The position numbers were made by a program, and so were the translations under genes. This document shows positions 23,941 to 24,086 of a DNA stretch of 24,086 nucleotides, in pieces. The stretch lies in NCBI GenBank assembly GCA_035295985.1, contig DATHBT010000015.1:1-24086 (forward strand), given 5' to 3'. Source of the DNA: JAIVGV01 sp035295985. Lineage in GTDB: Bacteria > Acidobacteriota > Blastocatellia > Pyrinomonadales > Pyrinomonadaceae. The notes under the pieces are model-generated. The model searched no databases, was not told where the DNA came from, and was given only the letters and a program-made list of their open reading frames with translations. Within the stretch, counting starts at the first letter, position 1; every line of letters starts with the position of its first letter.

Positions 23941-23960
23941 TCTCACGCCGCGGCGTGAGA
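23941..23960. repeat. 20-bp perfect palindrome between receptor stop codon and terminator
   Basis: TCTCACGCCGCGGCGTGAGA is a perfect dyad without a central spacer, 16 bp after the TonB receptor stop and just before the terminator stem. As RNA it would make a second hairpin. As DNA it could be a protein site. Confidence 0.7.
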
Positions 23961-23976
23961 GATGGTTGGGAGCGGG

Positions 23977-24086
23977 TTAGAAGTCGAACCGCAAGCCCAG
24001 TTGGATGACGCGCGGGTTGCTGCTGAAGACCTGATCGGGCCGGTTGAAGGCCGCGCGGCCGACCGTGTTGACGTTGCCGGCGGCCG
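23977..24086 (-). CDS. C-terminal end of an Oar-like TonB-dependent receptor (partial)
   Basis: Only the last 35 codons are inside the window, ending at TAA 23979-23977. The visible peptide includes FNRPDQVFSSNPRVIQLGLRFDF, written here as segments: FNRPDQVF, then NPRVIQLGLRFDF at the end. A final strand of alternating hydrophobic residues that ends in Phe is the sorting signal of outer-membrane beta-barrels, and NPRxIQLxLxFxF is the usual ending of the large Oar-like TonB-dependent receptors abundant in Acidobacteriota. It would import large nutrients or act as an adhesin. Everything upstream, including plug and carboxypeptidase-regulatory-like domains, is outside the window. Confidence 0.8.
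   Translation of the reverse strand, partial: AAGNVNTVGRAAFNRPDQVFSSNPRVIQLGLRFDF

Overview
The window is high-GC bacterial DNA whose gene content fits an Acidobacteriota chromosome, probably class Blastocatellia. The support is the C-terminus of an Oar-like TonB-dependent receptor at the right edge, the number of secreted peptidases (M36, S8 with SLH-like repeats, S9), and a large STAND/TPR/SARP-type regulator. This placement is inferred from gene style; there is no rRNA or marker gene here. No tRNA, rRNA, CRISPR array, transposase or prophage gene was found.

Layout, left to right. (1) The 5' part of a secreted M36 (fungalysin-type) metalloprotease, minus strand, cut by the left edge. (2) An 850-bp stretch without an obvious large gene. 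It holds a composite inverted repeat and what looks like a small independent minus-strand transcription unit with its own promoter, a 46-codon ORF and a strong terminator, followed upstream by the terminator of the next gene. (3) A peptide-uptake and envelope block: a parvulin-type prolyl isomerase lipoprotein, dppC-like and dppB-like permeases (minus), and a divergent family 5 substrate-binding lipoprotein (plus) with a textbook terminator. No transporter ATPase genes are present. (4) A plus-strand pair of lower GC by eye: a secreted protein whose Cys-rich C-terminus resembles a phospholipase A2 active site, and a small four-helix membrane protein. (5) A minus-strand S8 subtilisin-like protease with about 15 GITLSGAD-type octapeptide repeats at its N-terminus and SLH-like repeats at its C-terminus. 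(6) A regulatory block: a 1137-residue MalT-like STAND ATPase with TPRs and a C-terminal wHTH-BTAD (SARP-type) output, preceded by a stand-alone MalT-like P-loop ATPase. (7) A divergent S9 prolyl-oligopeptidase-family peptidase. (8) A two-gene minus-strand operon with a 4-bp ATGA overlap: a secreted PEGA-domain protein and a two-helix membrane protein, behind a good sigma70-type promoter. (9) The last 35 codons of the TonB-dependent receptor with its terminator.

The most interesting pattern is non-coding. On the minus strand, three intergenic sites share one architecture: CTCAAG direct repeats at an exact 11-bp period, ending exactly 10 bp before a -10-like hexamer. They lie upstream of the M36 protease (three repeats), upstream of the small orphan transcript (two), and upstream of the stand-alone ATPase next to the SARP-type regulator (two). 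An 11-bp direct repeat placed just upstream of -10 is how OmpR/PhoB-type and SARP-type winged-helix regulators bind. The window may therefore hold a small regulon (secreted protease, small RNA or peptide, ATPase-regulator pair) together with a candidate regulator. The sites are read directly from the sequence; assigning them to this regulator is inference, and a PhoB-like response regulator elsewhere in the genome is a serious alternative.
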